A stretch of DNA of 64,000 nt from Phaeodactylum tricornutum CCAP 1055/1. Its lineage: Eukaryota > Bacillariophyta > Bacillariophyceae > Surirellales > Neidiaceae. Made by a program: the position numbers and the translations under genes. Under the pieces are notes generated by a model. It was not told where the DNA came from. It worked only from the letters and a program-made list of their open reading frames with translations, and ran no database searches. The stretch lies in assembly GCF_000150955.2 (NCBI RefSeq), contig NC_011685.1, forward strand, positions 434,001-498,000, given 5' to 3'. Shown here in pieces: positions 9,107 through 18,058 of this stretch (its first letter is position 1; each line of letters begins with the position of its first letter).

Positions 9107-10411
9107 ATGGCGGTTGCCAGAACATGCAGATTGAAAAATGTCGCCTCCGTAGTTAGTGTCCTTTGCGTCTTCTATGTACTTTCCTTGGCGCTACTCTTGT
9201 TCAGAGTCAATCCAGTTACCTATCTGCAAAGCCGACAAGAGGCAATGCAATTGGACAAACTGGCAGCGCCTTCTTCCAAAAAGCGTTTTGCTATCCGTAC
9301 GAAACAAAACTCTTTACACAATTCCTCTCAAATTGATTTTTCTACGTTTGTTTCAACCTACAAAGAGAGGTCTGTATATGATTGGGACATTTTGCTACGA
9401 GATTACGATCCCGCTTTGTCCACATCATGGACATGTGGAAGGCCGGATTCTACCAGTCGAATGACCAAATTGATTTTTATACACGTTTACAAAACAGCTG
9501 GGACAACCTTTCGCTTTCTTTTCTACATCTATGCACAGCGCTGCCGTGCAGGCTATGCGGCACTAATGGGTTGTTCCGGTCTCTCTCCAGATTTGACGAA
9601 GCAGGAAGGTCAGTGGACTAATGGTTTCGGGCGACGCTCTAAGAATTGTGCAATTGAACGGTCTCGTACTCGTGAAGGCCAGGAAAGTGGGTTTCTGTAT
9701 ATGAACGCTACGTATTTGAAAAATGAAATAGATATGTTGATCGGCCATCTACCAATCGGCGCGCACATGCACTGGGAAGATCAGTACAGCTCGAGGATCG
9801 TCAATGCCCAATATATCTCTTTTGTACGTCAGCCGCTTCAGAAATATGTAAGCGGAGTCATTTACTCGACTAAAAGAAAATCTTGGAGTGTAGAAGAGAC
9901 TGCGACGGAGATTGTCAGCCAAGTCCGACATGCGAGGGCGAAGAACAAGTACTATGAAGGATATTCTGCCTACTTTTTGACACCGTTGCAAAAGAGTGAA
10001 GTTTACCCACAGAAAGGGGAAAAACCGCCATTGGAATATCGAGTGCAACTGATTTTATCAAATCTTGTTGAATTCAAGGTGGTAGTTGGAGTTGTTGAAC
10101 ACATGTCCCATAGCCTCGATCTGCTTCGACATGTTCTTGATTCCAGCGGTGAATTGGAAAATCTGTTCCAATCTGTTGATACATTTTCTGTACGAAATAC
10201 GACTGCCAAAGCCTTGGAGGACACATCTACAATAGTTCTCAACAAATCTTCGATTTCGACATCGTCTGTTATCGAGCACATACGAAAGGATAGCGACGGG
10301 TTGGCACGTCTTCAAGAGTTTCTACGATACGATCAGATGATTTATGATTTTGCTACGGAGTTGCATCGGCGACAGCATAAATGGCTTCAACATACTCGCA
10401 AGAAAAGTTGA
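9107..10411 (+). CDS. Golgi-type membrane sulfotransferase
   Basis: 434 residues with type II membrane topology: a short basic N-terminus and one transmembrane anchor at about residues 13-33, then a lumenal domain. The 5'-phosphosulfate loop for PAPS is at about 123-136 (FIHVYKTAGTTFR). The 3'-phosphate site is FVRQPLQKYVSG, with Arg241 and Ser249 in the expected positions. This places it in the sulfotransferase-2 family, which moves sulfate from PAPS to sugar hydroxyls in the Golgi; sulfated glucuronomannan or other diatom wall polysaccharides are plausible acceptors (inference). Two ATGs overlap near the start (9102 and 9107); only 9107 opens this frame. Confidence 0.85.
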   Translation: MAVARTCRLKNVASVVSVLCVFYVLSLALLLFRVNPVTYLQSRQEAMQLDKLAAPSSKKRFAIRTKQNSLHNSSQIDFSTFVSTYKERSVYDWDILLRDYDPALSTSWTCGRPDSTSRMTKLIFIHVYKTAGTTFRFLFYIYAQRCRAGYAALMGCSGLSPDLTKQEGQWTNGFGRRSKNCAIERSRTREGQESGFLYMNATYLKNEIDMLIGHLPIGAHMHWEDQYSSRIVNAQYISFVRQPLQKYVSGVIYSTKRKSWSVEETATEIVSQVRHARAKNKYYEGYSAYFLTPLQKSEVYPQKGEKPPLEYRVQLILSNLVEFKVVVGVVEHMSHSLDLLRHVLDSSGELENLFQSVDTFSVRNTTAKALEDTSTIVLNKSSISTSSVIEHIRKDSDGLARLQEFLRYDQMIYDFATELHRRQHKWLQHTRKKS

Positions 10412-11979
10412 TGAAAAGCTCACAAACGCGTTGCAAAAGATATCTAGTAGATACTTTGCCGGGGCACCAAAGTATTAACTGTGACAACATCGAATAGAGG
10501 TAGTGTGCTCAAGAGACGTTGGATATTTTCAATGATCAGTTGTTGAAAAGTAAGGATGATTCGCAAAGAGCTTCATGAATGCTTGAGGGGAAAACCTCTG
10601 CTTTTATTATATGTGCAAAGCTGGTCCTCTGTCGTCGATCGATGTTGCCGAATACGGGTGCTCCTGAAACAGCCGTAGCTCCTTTGAACGGTCTAGATCG
10701 CACGAATCGCTTTCATAGTCGAATAAAGTCTTGCACGACGAAAACATTTTCTATGAGATTGCGGAAGCCATTATCCTCTTTCTTCCTCTGGATGACCCAC
10801 CATGCACTGTTGGGAATGGCGTGCACCGTTGCCCTCATGATCGCTCACATTTGCGGCCGGTCATTGACACGAGATTCAGCTTTCTGTGGATACACCAGTC
10901 CAAGACAATATAGTGATAAAATCACCAAATTTGAATGCATCAGTATCGAGAGTTGAAATCATCTGTTTAATCGCCAACCTTAAATTCCTTGCAGGTACGG
11001 CTGGAATCAGCATCGGTGTCGACCGTCTCGTTGTTCAGCGCTTCTCGCATACACATAGTCTTCGGAACTAACACTACTAGAATGAACTACTTGCGGTCAG
11101 TAGAATATGAGAAGAATCTCTCAAAGCTAGGGAAGGGATCATGTCTCCTTTTCTTTTTATAATGTTCCATCTCGTGTTTTCAGGAACACAAAGGAGTGAA
11201 CTCAACGCCTGATTTGTGCGTAGACCAATGCCTGGTTTATGAGGTGTAGGCAGACTTTCGCAAGTCCTCGCTGCCCACTAGCGTTGCTCTTGACGGCAGG
11301 TTTCCGATTGTCTTGCTCGGTGTTTATCGATTGCATTCACCGGTCATCTGTTGAAATACTCGTTCGTTCCCAGTAGATTATCCGTATCTACTGCCTAACC
11401 TAGATGTAACCGTTCCGTTCGTTACCTCGTTCTAAGTTGTGAGTTGCTTCACATTACGTTTCTATCTACTTCCTGTATTGAGATGCTGGTCTTTTGTATG
11501 CCAGTCATTCAATCGTAGCATCCATCACGCTTGTTATATATTCGGTCATATAACCTTTCACTGGGTTGTTTGATAATTGTTTGGGTAAATCCGCTTATAC
11601 TTCGTCGGTGACTGTGGTCGTGAGAGTCTTCTCAGTTAGTCACTGGCATAGTTTCAGCTCTGGACTTATGGATATTGGAGCCCTACTTGCACGTCCTCAT
11701 GCGGGCTCGTCTGCCGTCGTACCACTCTCGTTAACAGTCATCTACCAGGTAGCTTTCGCATTGGTTTGGGAAATGGTTGACAGTGAGCCCCCAGGATAAG
11801 TCGAAGATTAATATGGGTCTATCAGCCCTGAAATCGATCGCCGTAAGAGGGTTATGGTGTCTTGATTGTGAAACCTGGCAGTGGACACTGGATAGGACGT
11901 CATAGTATTGTATATTTTGCAGCTTCCGAAGAGCGTGGCCAACAATTACTTCACACAAACATAAGGGGATGTACTAATC
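10412..11979. other. 1.57-kb gene-free stretch
   Basis: The longest unexplained gap outside the mobile elements. Frames up to 125 codons exist (10579-10956) but overlap in different frames, have no recognisable motif and look like chance. From about 11200 the sequence becomes pyrimidine-rich and TGT-rich. It may be an old repeat remnant, but no terminal repeats or coding match were found by eye. Confidence 0.4.
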
Positions 11980-12891
11980 ATGTCTGCTTCTTTCGATGAA
12001 CTTGACGAGGATCCGGCTATCACCAGTGGTACAGCGCAACAAAGTGGATCAGATTCTGCCGACGATGACGAACCTGACGAGGCCTCGGAGACGCAAGGCG
12101 ATGGTGTGAACGCATCTTTGCCGAACGCCGGAACTTCGACTTCTATCCCACAGCTCGACATTGTGGCTGTTCCTGATCTGGATCGTCTGTTTGGACTGCG
12201 CGAAATCGGTCGCGAAGCTCTTTGTTGGCAGCTATCCAGTGCGAAACCTGGGAACGGTGTGGAACAAATTCGAGATAAATCCGTAACAACCTACTGGCAA
12301 TCAGACGGGACAGCGCAGCCGCACTGGATCCAAGTTCATTTCGGACGGCGCGTTGCTATTAGTCACGTTTGCCTCTATCTGGATTTTTCGTTAGACGAAT
12401 CGTACACTCCAAAGAGAATTACGATTGAAGCTGGAATGACAACACAGGACCTATCATTCGCAACTTATCCCGTGAATACCAGTATTGAAGTACATGAACC
12501 TGTCGGATGGTGTGTCATTCCTCTTTCATCCCCTCCAGACCCTTTAGATGATGATGCTGACGATGAAGATGATGATGACATGGATGAAGACACCGGAGAC
12601 TACTCATCATTAGCACGCCAACTAGACCCTTACAACTCTCGAAAGCTTGTCCGGGCTCACCTGATTCGAATTTCAATTATCAGTATGCATCAGAATGGTC
12701 GGGATACGCATGTACGCCAAGTGCAGCTATACGGTCCCCGAACATCCGCAGCGGCCGCGCAAGCTAACATGAATGCTCCTCATTTATCTCGCTACAAGGC
12801 TGGCTCGGTATCTTTGTCACCCAAACGTGAAAGCATGGATGGTTTGGATCTTGGGCCGTTGTCTCTTAATCCACTCTCGACAATACGATAG
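11980..12891 (+). CDS. APC10: Anaphase-promoting complex subunit 10 (DOC1)
   Basis: 303 residues. A Doc1/APC10 beta-sandwich domain follows an acidic N-terminus: CWQLSSAKPGNGVEQIRD, TYWQSDGTAQPHWIQVHF, VCLYLDFSLDESYTPKRI, and a closing HVRQVQLYGPR. APC10 helps the coactivator bind destruction-box degrons in the anaphase-promoting complex. The protein ends in Thr-Ile-Arg, the C-terminal Ile-Arg tail by which APC10 docks on APC3, so the frame end is right. A run of Asp/Glu (about residue 188-206) is inserted in the domain and makes it longer than human APC10 (185 aa). Tail-to-tail with ELP2. Confidence 0.93.
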   Translation: MSASFDELDEDPAITSGTAQQSGSDSADDDEPDEASETQGDGVNASLPNAGTSTSIPQLDIVAVPDLDRLFGLREIGREALCWQLSSAKPGNGVEQIRDKSVTTYWQSDGTAQPHWIQVHFGRRVAISHVCLYLDFSLDESYTPKRITIEAGMTTQDLSFATYPVNTSIEVHEPVGWCVIPLSSPPDPLDDDADDEDDDDMDEDTGDYSSLARQLDPYNSRKLVRAHLIRISIISMHQNGRDTHVRQVQLYGPRTSAAAAQANMNAPHLSRYKAGSVSLSPKRESMDGLDLGPLSLNPLSTIR

Positions 12892-12985
12892 TAAGTTCAC
12901 GCTAACAGCAATTATCAATTGTCGTATTCGACATCAAACTGAACAATGTCACTTGATAAGTTACCATTGCAAACACCACTATAGT

Positions 12986-15742
12986 CTATTGTCGCCGAAC
13001 AGTAAATAGACGACAGCCATGATCTGAAGAAGCGCTAGCTAGAAGAAGCGTTGACTCTTGCATGCTGCGCAACGGTCTCCAGGCCAACTTTGTGACAGTT
13101 GCCACGTGACAAATGGACGGGTCGAAACTCTGATATAAAGTTGGCGAAGCTGTCGTTCCTCCAGCTCTCTCTAGCGGTACACTCCACAACTCGATTAGAC
13201 CAGCTTCAAGGCCCACGGCTAACAGCCCAGTGGAGATGTCTCTGACGGATATCGGGGCAAATGCCAAGGCCGTCACAGAATCTGGTTTTCCCTCGTAATG
13301 AAATGCTGGATTAAGAGATGAGAATTCTTGGACATCCAACGAATCTCCATCAAGAATTTTCCATATTTTTACACAGCCATCACGGGAGCCCGACGCGAAA
13401 AAAGATTCGTCAAAAGGGCAGCAGTCTACAGACCAGATGATACGTTTGTGCGCGGCATCCTTGGCAAAACTCAAGGAAAACTCACCGTCCAGCTCCTTCT
13501 TCCAAACGCAGAGACGACGATCTTTGCCTGCTGAAATTAAATATCGCCCGCAGCACGAGAATGACAATGTTGCAACCGTAGCCTTGTGTCCATACAACCT
13601 TTGGACGCATTCGTTTTCCACAACTTTCCAAAGTCGGATAGCAGCGGATTCTGGATCTCGAGCTTTGCATGATGATGCCACCAGCATATCCTCCCCAGAC
13701 CTGGAGGCTTCTGGATGGGTTCGCGCTGCCAAGGTTGAGGTCATACAATATAATTCTGTATTGTGGCCGAACAACTTAGAGCTTTCAGGCCATAGCGAGA
13801 CAGCTCCCAAGTCACGCTCCATTGGGAGGCGCATTCTGTTTATAGATAATTGTTCCAGAACTCCCTTTTCATCTTCGCCAATATCTTCCTCGGCACCTTC
13901 AGCAGCGCTCGCCTTGTTGCTTAGTCCCAAACTCGGAATGTAGGCCCGATCCGCACGCTCTGTTGCAGCGCCGGAAGTGTCATTTGCAAGCCCAGTAGCC
14001 GCTTCAAGGATTCGTGTTGTCGTTCTCGGTGCATCAAAAACACGAATTTCCTTTTCGTCGGCACCCGTGGCAATCCAATGGGGATGCATATGAGTTGATA
14101 AGGACGTCACCGTCGACAAATCGTAGCCGTGAACTTGTGGCCTGGCGAGTTCCACCCAAATGCACTCTTTCTTACCAGCCTTCCTAACAGGTGCCCACAA
14201 ACGACAGGTTTGATCTTGACTTGTAGTCAAGAGATAGTCTCCTCTGGATGCTTCCCATGACAAGTCAGTCACACCGTTAAAGTGTCCCGTAATACAAGGG
14301 GTCGCTCGCCACTTCACTAGCGCGGTCCGTGCTTCGGTTGACAATTCAGCTAAAGCTTTCTTAGAGGTATTGCTCAACTCTTCGCAGTTTCCGCTCCAAA
14401 CGTGAATAGCACCGCCGTAAGCGTGACCTACCAAAGTTTGACTGGTACCGCTGGGATCCAGGGACGCATGACAATATCCCAGTAAAGTCGAACCGACGGA
14501 ACCACCTAAAATACCTCCTGCGCTTCCCACACGAGTCAAGGGTGTCCATATCCCACAACCCTCGCTTGGCGCCCAAAACAAAATACTCCTGTCCATGCTA
14601 CTACTGATCAAGACATGCTCTTGGCCATAAATCGTAGAAGGGTTGGGATGCCAAGAGACAGAGGTCACTGCTTCTTCGTGCCCGTACAGCAAAGCTTCAA
14701 GAGTGACGCTAGACACATGATTGCCGTGAAAGATGTCCAAACGCGACTCACCGTCCTCATTTTCGTCCTCGTGCGGAGGCAATTCTTCAAAATCGTCAAT
14801 TACCTCTTCCCCATGCATATCGGCTGATTGTACAGCGTCGCCTTGAAAAGCATTACGTCCAGAGGTACCTGTTTCTGTAGTTGTAAATTTCCATAGCCGT
14901 ATCCGGGCATCTTGACTTCCAGAAGCGAGGACGATTGAGGTACTTGTTCGATGTGTCCAATCTAAGGCAGTGATCCAATCTTCGTGACCAGACAATCCTC
15001 CTGCGTAGTAAGGCGGCTGAAGCGTTTCGGATGACAGCGGTAAGATGTAGACCTGGATTTTGTTGTGTTTTGGGGCAGCCGATCCTAAGAGAATCCAAAT
15101 TGCTCCATCCACTTGCTCCAAACGTGTCTTGACTACACTAACAGAAGTCTCTGCTAGAGCATGCGAATGCGGCTCTAAACGATGTTCAGGAGATTCTAGA
15201 GAACAAGTAAAGCAGGTTGCACCTGCCGAAGAAGCAGACACTACAACAAATCTGCTCTTCGAAAGCCAAAGCCCATCAATATCAGTCACAGACCGGTCCT
15301 TTGCTTCGCCCCGTTTGACAACAGATTCTTCCCAAGCACAACCGTCGATTTTCCTCCATATACTGACGCTACCGTTCGAAAACCCACAAGAAATAGTAGA
15401 CATAGTTAAGCCATCGTAATCCTTTGGTGGCGGGAGAAAGGCAATACAGGAAATTTCGTTTCCTTTGGAAACATCTATCTTGCTTGTTCTTAAAGTCGTT
15501 TGGACATTCCAACAGGACTCAATTGCGCCATTAGCCAACTCTACCGTCACATTCTGGGCCAGGTTCAGCATCGCGTGGGACGCGTAAGCCAAATACGATG
15601 AAGACGGAATCCTTTCATCCTCAGTGGAGTCTGGATCATCTTGCGGGGGACGAGGAACCCAGGCAATTACATTCCGATTCGACGCTGCGGCTACTCCATG
15701 GTGGATCAAGCGACATGGTGGCTGGTCAATAGTGCGGTCCAT
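12986..15742 (-). CDS. ELP2: Elongator complex protein 2 (WD40)
   Basis: 918 residues built of two WD40 propellers. Diagnostic blocks are ITGHFNGVTDLSWEA, TTSQDQTCRLWAPV, WVELARPQVHGYDLS and ATGADEKEIRVFDAP, which follow ELP2 closely. Elongator (ELP1-6) makes cm5U-type modifications on wobble uridine of tRNAs; ELP2 is part of the core with ELP1 and ELP3. Length is somewhat above the human protein (826 aa) because of acidic and Gly/Ala-rich loops. The start is the first ATG. Near the C-terminus WD repeats such as LISAGKDRRLCVWKK and FASGSRDGCVKIWKI are clear. Confidence 0.93.
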   Translation of the reverse strand: MDRTIDQPPCRLIHHGVAAASNRNVIAWVPRPPQDDPDSTEDERIPSSSYLAYASHAMLNLAQNVTVELANGAIESCWNVQTTLRTSKIDVSKGNEISCIAFLPPPKDYDGLTMSTISCGFSNGSVSIWRKIDGCAWEESVVKRGEAKDRSVTDIDGLWLSKSRFVVVSASSAGATCFTCSLESPEHRLEPHSHALAETSVSVVKTRLEQVDGAIWILLGSAAPKHNKIQVYILPLSSETLQPPYYAGGLSGHEDWITALDWTHRTSTSIVLASGSQDARIRLWKFTTTETGTSGRNAFQGDAVQSADMHGEEVIDDFEELPPHEDENEDGESRLDIFHGNHVSSVTLEALLYGHEEAVTSVSWHPNPSTIYGQEHVLISSSMDRSILFWAPSEGCGIWTPLTRVGSAGGILGGSVGSTLLGYCHASLDPSGTSQTLVGHAYGGAIHVWSGNCEELSNTSKKALAELSTEARTALVKWRATPCITGHFNGVTDLSWEASRGDYLLTTSQDQTCRLWAPVRKAGKKECIWVELARPQVHGYDLSTVTSLSTHMHPHWIATGADEKEIRVFDAPRTTTRILEAATGLANDTSGAATERADRAYIPSLGLSNKASAAEGAEEDIGEDEKGVLEQLSINRMRLPMERDLGAVSLWPESSKLFGHNTELYCMTSTLAARTHPEASRSGEDMLVASSCKARDPESAAIRLWKVVENECVQRLYGHKATVATLSFSCCGRYLISAGKDRRLCVWKKELDGEFSLSFAKDAAHKRIIWSVDCCPFDESFFASGSRDGCVKIWKILDGDSLDVQEFSSLNPAFHYEGKPDSVTALAFAPISVRDISTGLLAVGLEAGLIELWSVPLERAGGTTASPTLYQSFDPSICHVATVTKLAWRPLRSMQESTLLLASASSDHGCRLFTVRRQ

Positions 15743-15887
15743 AGCAGTTACTAGAATAGCAAATTTATTCGCTGCGCTGATATCCTACGACAATGGAAAA
15801 AAGTTGATGTTTGTCCATCGTCAATTCGTTCCGGGTGTAAAAATGGACGGCTTGCATCAGAGAATATACAATCTCTCGACCAAGACA

Positions 15888-15896
15888 TGACTGTGA
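15888..15896 (+). promoter_or_regulatory. Recurrent nonamer TGACTGTGA
   Basis: Lies in the 279-bp head-to-head spacer, 146 bp before the ELP2 start and 126 bp before the next plus-strand ATG. Exact copies on either strand also occur at 6714-6722, 16700-16708, 32103-32111, 35079-35087, 44855-44863 and 63935-63943, all outside coding sequence, plus one inside the retroelement. Function is inferred from recurrence only. Confidence 0.4.
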
Positions 15897-16021
15897 ACCG
15901 GGAGACAAACGTTTAAATTGTAAATTTTAACAAATTTTCACGAATTTATAGTCAACATGTTTTGAATGTGACAGCGAACTTCTAATAGTAAGCAGAACCG
16001 CTCTGAAGCGTCGTCTGCTCA

Positions 16022-16456
16022 ATGCGGCAGCCTCTGTTCACTTTGTGTGCAGAGAAAGTCCACGCTATGGTGAAAGTCAATAGGGCGCCCGTCCAGGACA
16101 AAAGTGCACTAAGGAACTGCTGTGTTGGTATCGACTCCGAAATTGTTGGAGATACATTCTATCTTTACGTTCCTGTGACCAGAATGAAATCACCGTCGCA
16201 AATATCGGCTATCAAGGTGATTTTCTTGGGTCTGCTTCCGGCATCATACATACTCATACCAGGACTTATCTGGTTGCTTTCCATCTGTCTACCCGATACG
16301 ATGATACGTGAAGCAGATATACTATTTCAAATATCCAAGGTCCTCAACCAAAGAATTCCGCAAGTAGCTTCGTGTCTCTTTGTTGCCTTTCTTGGGATGG
16401 CTCTCGCGTTTGTAGGCTATCACCAAGTGTCTCAAAAAGAGAAGGCTACTGGCTGA
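16022..16456 (+). CDS. Small predicted membrane protein, unknown
   Basis: 144 residues, no family recognised. Two hydrophobic stretches are visible, about residues 62-90 (IKVIFLGLLPASYILIPG and on) and 115-135 (CLFVAFLGMALAFVGY), so two membrane spans are likely. The last ~40 codons have a diverged copy downstream (16494-16610), which suggests that this 3' part was once a duplicated exon or gene end and supports the stretch having been coding. Whether the ATG at 16022 is the true start, and whether the gene is still active, is uncertain. Confidence 0.4.
   Translation: MRQPLFTLCAEKVHAMVKVNRAPVQDKSALRNCCVGIDSEIVGDTFYLYVPVTRMKSPSQISAIKVIFLGLLPASYILIPGLIWLLSICLPDTMIREADILFQISKVLNQRIPQVASCLFVAFLGMALAFVGYHQVSQKEKATG
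16324..16446 (+). repeat. Tandem duplication, copy 1 (3' end of small membrane protein)
   Basis: About 120 bp that recur 170 bp downstream with roughly 70-75% identity by eye, starting ATTTCAAATATCCAAGG and ending near CTCAAAAAGAG. It codes the second membrane span of the small protein. Confidence 0.75.
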
Positions 16457-16493
16457 ATGTACATCTAGATATGACTATATTTCAGGATACATA

Positions 16494-16610
16494 ATTTCGA
16501 ATATCCAAGGTCATCATCCGAAGTACTCTGCAAGTCATATAGTCTCTGTTGCCTTCCTAGGGCTTGGTCTCGCTTTTGTCGATTTTCGCCAAGCGTCTCA
16601 AAAGAGACGA
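16494..16610 (+). pseudogene. Tandem duplication, copy 2, decayed
   Basis: Starts ATTTCGAATATCCAAGG and ends CTCAAAAGAGACG. Compared with copy 1 it has a 2-nt net deletion and in-frame stops, so it no longer codes the same segment. Confidence 0.7.
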
Positions 16611-17262
16611 ATTTCCTGTCCACAACATTACTACTCTCGTAGATTTGACAGTGTACATGGGTAGGTAAATGAATACTTGGTATGGGCAACTTGTCTACCT
16701 CACAGTCAGTTCCCTATGTTCCAGTTGAATACCAATGTTTAACGTCATGAAATGGTATGACTCTCCTGCCAGCTTTCTTTTGTTGGAGGTCTACTAAGGA
16801 GGATCAACCAATCCAGCTTACAAAAGCTCCGAAGATGCGTTCACGTCGATCTTACAATCAGTACGATATGAAACAAACCGCCCTCGCAGTATGAGTATCA
16901 AACCCTTCTTTTACGCTTGGGTTTTGAGATAGGCAAATGTTAGTGAAACTTACTAATAGGAGGATGCTGAACGTTTTCCCGCGTAGAAGAAGTACAGTAT
17001 AACTAGTAGACAGAGCATGCATAACAGTCAATCCATGCGCATATGTTGAGTTTACAATTAATCATTTGGTGTGGTGGATATGGTAGAATGGAGAAGCAAA
17101 CTAAACGTGTCTGTCCGCACTGTGTGACGTCATTCATCGAATTTGTTTGAAAGAAATGTCCAGAATCTCGATAGAGCAAAACCTATTGCAATACTCTTCG
17201 TCTAAATTTGGTAATTATACCTGTATTGCGTCCTTTACCTTTGGGAGGATTTGAAGTAGACC
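16611..17262. other. Intergenic, no gene seen
   Basis: Holds one TCACAGTCA nonamer (16700-16708), the reverse complement of the recurrent motif. AT-rich with no supported frame; presumably the promoter of the VOC gene. Confidence 0.4.
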
Positions 17263-18007
17263 ATGGTGATGCGAAGTCGATGGTTGGCCTCCACTTTGAT
17301 GACTCTCTCACCGCTATCCTGCACGAATGCAGCAGCCCCGTTCGTATCGCGTCTTCTGATTGCAGCGCAGCAGAGTTCAAAGCCAGCCGGTAAGACATCT
17401 TTGACATCGTCAACTGTAGCCCGGTCCTTTTCGGTTCGAGGCGGCGCCGGTACAGAGGTTACAGCTTACACAACTCTAGCGGATCCTGCTCCTGGAAGTC
17501 CTTTTCACTACGCCTTTCCTGTGCATAACCTGGAAGCAGCCAAGGACTTTTACGAAAATGTGTTGGGCTGTGTCGAAGGCCGTTCAAGTGAAAAGTGGCA
17601 GGACTACTCGTTGCACGGGCATCAAATTGTCGCCCACTGGGCCGGGAACGATTATCGCTGTCAAGACTACTACAATCCGGTGGATGGGGATGAGGTCCCT
17701 GTTCCTCATGTGGGGCTTGCTTTGACTGTAGAACAGTTCCACGAATTGGCTGAGCGAGTCCGGAGCAAGGGCGTCAATTTCATTATTGAGCCACATCTTC
17801 GATTCAAGGTAAGAGGAGGCAATGGTCAACTTATAAACATGCTGGTTAAAGAAAAAGGAAAATTTTCTTATACGTTTTGCATTACAGGGAATGCCGGGCG
17901 AACAGTATACTATGTTCTTCAAGGATCCGTCAGGAAACAACCTTGAGTTCAAAGCCATGACTCATCCTGAAAATCTCTTTGCGAAATACAACGTTACGAA
18001 TAAGTAA
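17263..18007 (+). CDS. VOC/glyoxalase-fold protein (COG3565-like), mitochondrial
   Basis: Two exons, 17263-17808 and 17888-18007, around a 79-nt GT-AG intron (GTAAGA...TTACAG); joined they give 221 residues. After a basic, Ser/Thr-rich presequence (~60 residues, ARSFSVRGG) comes one vicinal-oxygen-chelate domain: [53 protein letters not shown] and, across the splice, [26 protein letters not shown]. This pattern fits the bacterial-type family annotated as predicted extradiol-dioxygenase-related (COG3565). His in FHYAF and GHQ and Glu in LEFK are likely metal ligands. Substrate unknown. Reading through the intron would put the C-terminal half out of frame. Confidence 0.85.
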
Positions 18008-18058
18008 ATTAAAAGGCCAAGATTCATCCAAAGCTTCAAAATAGATCAAATAATTTCG

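Noticed and set aside
10579-10956. 125-codon frame in the large gap
   Set aside because: Overlaps other short frames, no recognisable domain.
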